A stretch of 7,726 nt of DNA from NCBI GenBank assembly GCA_030830385.1, contig JAURNA010000055.1, positions 1-7,726 of the forward strand, written 5' to 3'. This stretch comes from Crocinitomicaceae bacterium (GTDB lineage: Bacteria; Bacteroidota; Bacteroidia; Flavobacteriales_D; Crocinitomicaceae). Position numbers and translations under genes: made by a program. Positions 6,552 to 7,726 of the stretch are shown here, in pieces (position 1 is the first letter of the stretch; each line of letters starts with the position of its first letter). The notes under the pieces were generated by a model. That model worked only from the letters and a program-made list of their open reading frames with translations. It was not told the origin of the DNA and ran no database searches.

Positions 6552-7726
6552 CTATAGACTCCAGTATTCAAGTTGATTGATTTTGCCTTTGAAGATTCCC
6601 TTTACATCTACAAAAACTCCTTTTCCGTTCTTGTACATCGAGAGGAAGTCAGATTCAGACATTGTTTTGTATTCTGAGTGGTTCACCGCCAGAATGATCG
6701 CGTCATAGTCGTTGGATGCACGAGGTTCCAGATGAACACCGTATTCCTCGAACATTTCATCCGAAGATGCATGTGGATCTACCAAATCAACATTCACGTG
6801 GAAGGATTTAAGTTCTTTGATCACATCGATGACCTTCGAGTTTCGGATATCCGTGACGTCCTCCTTGAACGTTGCCCCCATTACAAGGACTTTCGTCTCA
6901 CGAGGTGATTTGCCCTGAGCAAGCATTTTCTTCACGGTTTGCTTACCAATGTAATACCCCATGGAATCGTTCACATAACGTCCGCTGTTGATCACCTTCG
7001 AGTGGTAACCGGACTGCATGGCCTTGTGCGTCAGGTAATATGGATCCACACCGATGCAGTGCCCACCTACCAAACCGGGTGAAAACTTAAGGAAGTTCCA
7101 TTTCGTTCCGGCAGCCTCCAACACATCGTATGTATTAATGTTTAGTTTATCAAAGATGATGGATAATTCATTGATCAATGCAATGTTGACATCACGCTGG
7201 GTATTCTCAATGATTTTGGCTGCTTCGGCTACCTTGATACTTGCCGCGCGGTGAACACCTGCTTCTACCACCAACTCGTACATTTTCGCGATTTGTTCCA
7301 ATGATTCATTGCAACAACCGGAAACTACTTTTATCACGTTTTGCAGCGTGTGCTCCCGGTCTCCCGGATTGATTCGCTCCGGAGAATATCCAACCATGAA
7401 ATCGTCGCGGAATTTCAAACCGGATTCAGACTCGAGAACCGGAATACAATCTTCTTCGGTACAGCCCGGATACACTGTAGATTCAAATACTACGTAATCT
7501 CCTTTTTTCAGCACTTTTCCAACCGTTTTACTCGCAGCCAAAAGGGGAGTCAGGTTCGGAAGTTTTGCGTCGTTGATGGGTGTTGGTACAGCCACAACGT
7601 AGCAATTTGCATCCTTCAAATCATCAATGGATGCTGTGAACTCAATGTCGCATCCTTCGAAATCAGAACTGTCCAACTCATTGCTCGGATCGATGCCGTT
7701 TTTCATCATCTGCACGCGTTCCGTGT
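6552..7726 (-). CDS. Nucleotide-sugar dehydrogenase, UDP-GlcNAc/GalNAc 6-dehydrogenase type (5' end outside window)
   Basis: The frame is open to the right edge, giving 390 codons plus the stop. An apparent start at 7715 is a GTG in the middle of the conserved N-terminal domain, and the frame continues upstream (Thr-Glu-Arg). The gene is therefore truncated by the window and lacks the first few dozen residues, including the GxGxxG NAD loop. Counting from that GTG, motifs are VAVPTPI (41-47), FESTVYPGCTEE (78-88), GYSPERINPGD (109-119), KVAEAAKIIENTQRDVNIALINE (161-183), PGLVGGHCIGVDPYY (213-227, catalytic Cys220) and MGATFKEDVTDIRNSK (279-294). This is the UDP-glucose/GDP-mannose dehydrogenase superfamily, which oxidises C6 to a uronic acid with two NAD. 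The GTKWNFLKFSPGLVGGHC stretch resembles the TviB/WbpO branch acting on UDP-N-acetylhexosamines; substrate is inferred. It lies 3 bases upstream of rfbB in a polysaccharide operon. Confidence 0.92.
   Translation of the reverse strand, partial: TERVQMMKNGIDPSNELDSSDFEGCDIEFTASIDDLKDANCYVVAVPTPINDAKLPNLTPLLAASKTVGKVLKKGDYVVFESTVYPGCTEEDCIPVLESESGLKFRDDFMVGYSPERINPGDREHTLQNVIKVVSGCCNESLEQIAKMYELVVEAGVHRAASIKVAEAAKIIENTQRDVNIALINELSIIFDKLNINTYDVLEAAGTKWNFLKFSPGLVGGHCIGVDPYYLTHKAMQSGYHSKVINSGRYVNDSMGYYIGKQTVKKMLAQGKSPRETKVLVMGATFKEDVTDIRNSKVIDVIKELKSFHVNVDLVDPHASSDEMFEEYGVHLEPRASNDYDAIILAVNHSEYKTMSESDFLSMYKNGKGVFVDVKGIFKGKINQLEYWSL

Overview
The window looks like a piece of a Bacteroidota chromosome, most likely from the Flavobacteriales/Cryomorphaceae side of the phylum. 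Reasons: a stand-alone membrane PASTA protein without a kinase, a secreted protein with the LPxFDDFS-type N-terminal motif common in Bacteroidota surface proteins, a DUF2279 protein, a PHP-type CpsB/YwqE phosphatase, and a perfect Bacteroidota -7 promoter box (TAnnTTTG). Shine-Dalgarno sequences are weak or absent, as expected there. Gene density is very high and no gene-free stretch reaches 300 bases; the longest is the 150-base divergent spacer at 2067-2216.

Layout, right to left in the direction of most transcription. (1) 7726-4738, minus: a nucleotide-sugar dehydrogenase (5' end outside the window), dTDP-glucose 4,6-dehydratase and a CpsB/YwqE-type phosphatase. Gaps are 3 bases and then a 1-base TAATG overlap, so this is the end of a capsule or exopolysaccharide operon. 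(2) 4737-4682: a 56-base spacer with a perfect 16-bp palindrome and a possible -7 box. (3) 4681-3116, minus: a large protein joining about 12 predicted membrane helices to a C-terminal YceI lipid-binding domain, the most unusual gene here. (4) 2217-3119, plus: a DUF2279 envelope protein, the only plus-strand gene. Its stop overlaps the stop of (3) in a palindromic TTAA. (5) 2066-1, minus: a tightly packed operon of a LOG/TIGR00730-type protein, a three-repeat PASTA membrane protein, and a secreted protein that runs off the left edge. It has a recognisable promoter at about 2136-2169.

The common theme is the cell envelope: sugar-nucleotide supply and its presumed tyrosine-phosphorylation control, a PASTA cell-wall-type sensor, a secreted surface protein, and two uncharacterised envelope proteins. 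I saw no tRNA, rRNA, CRISPR array, insertion sequence or sign of recent transfer. Most of the window is ordinary; the membrane-YceI fusion with its palindrome-containing upstream region is the best candidate for something undescribed.
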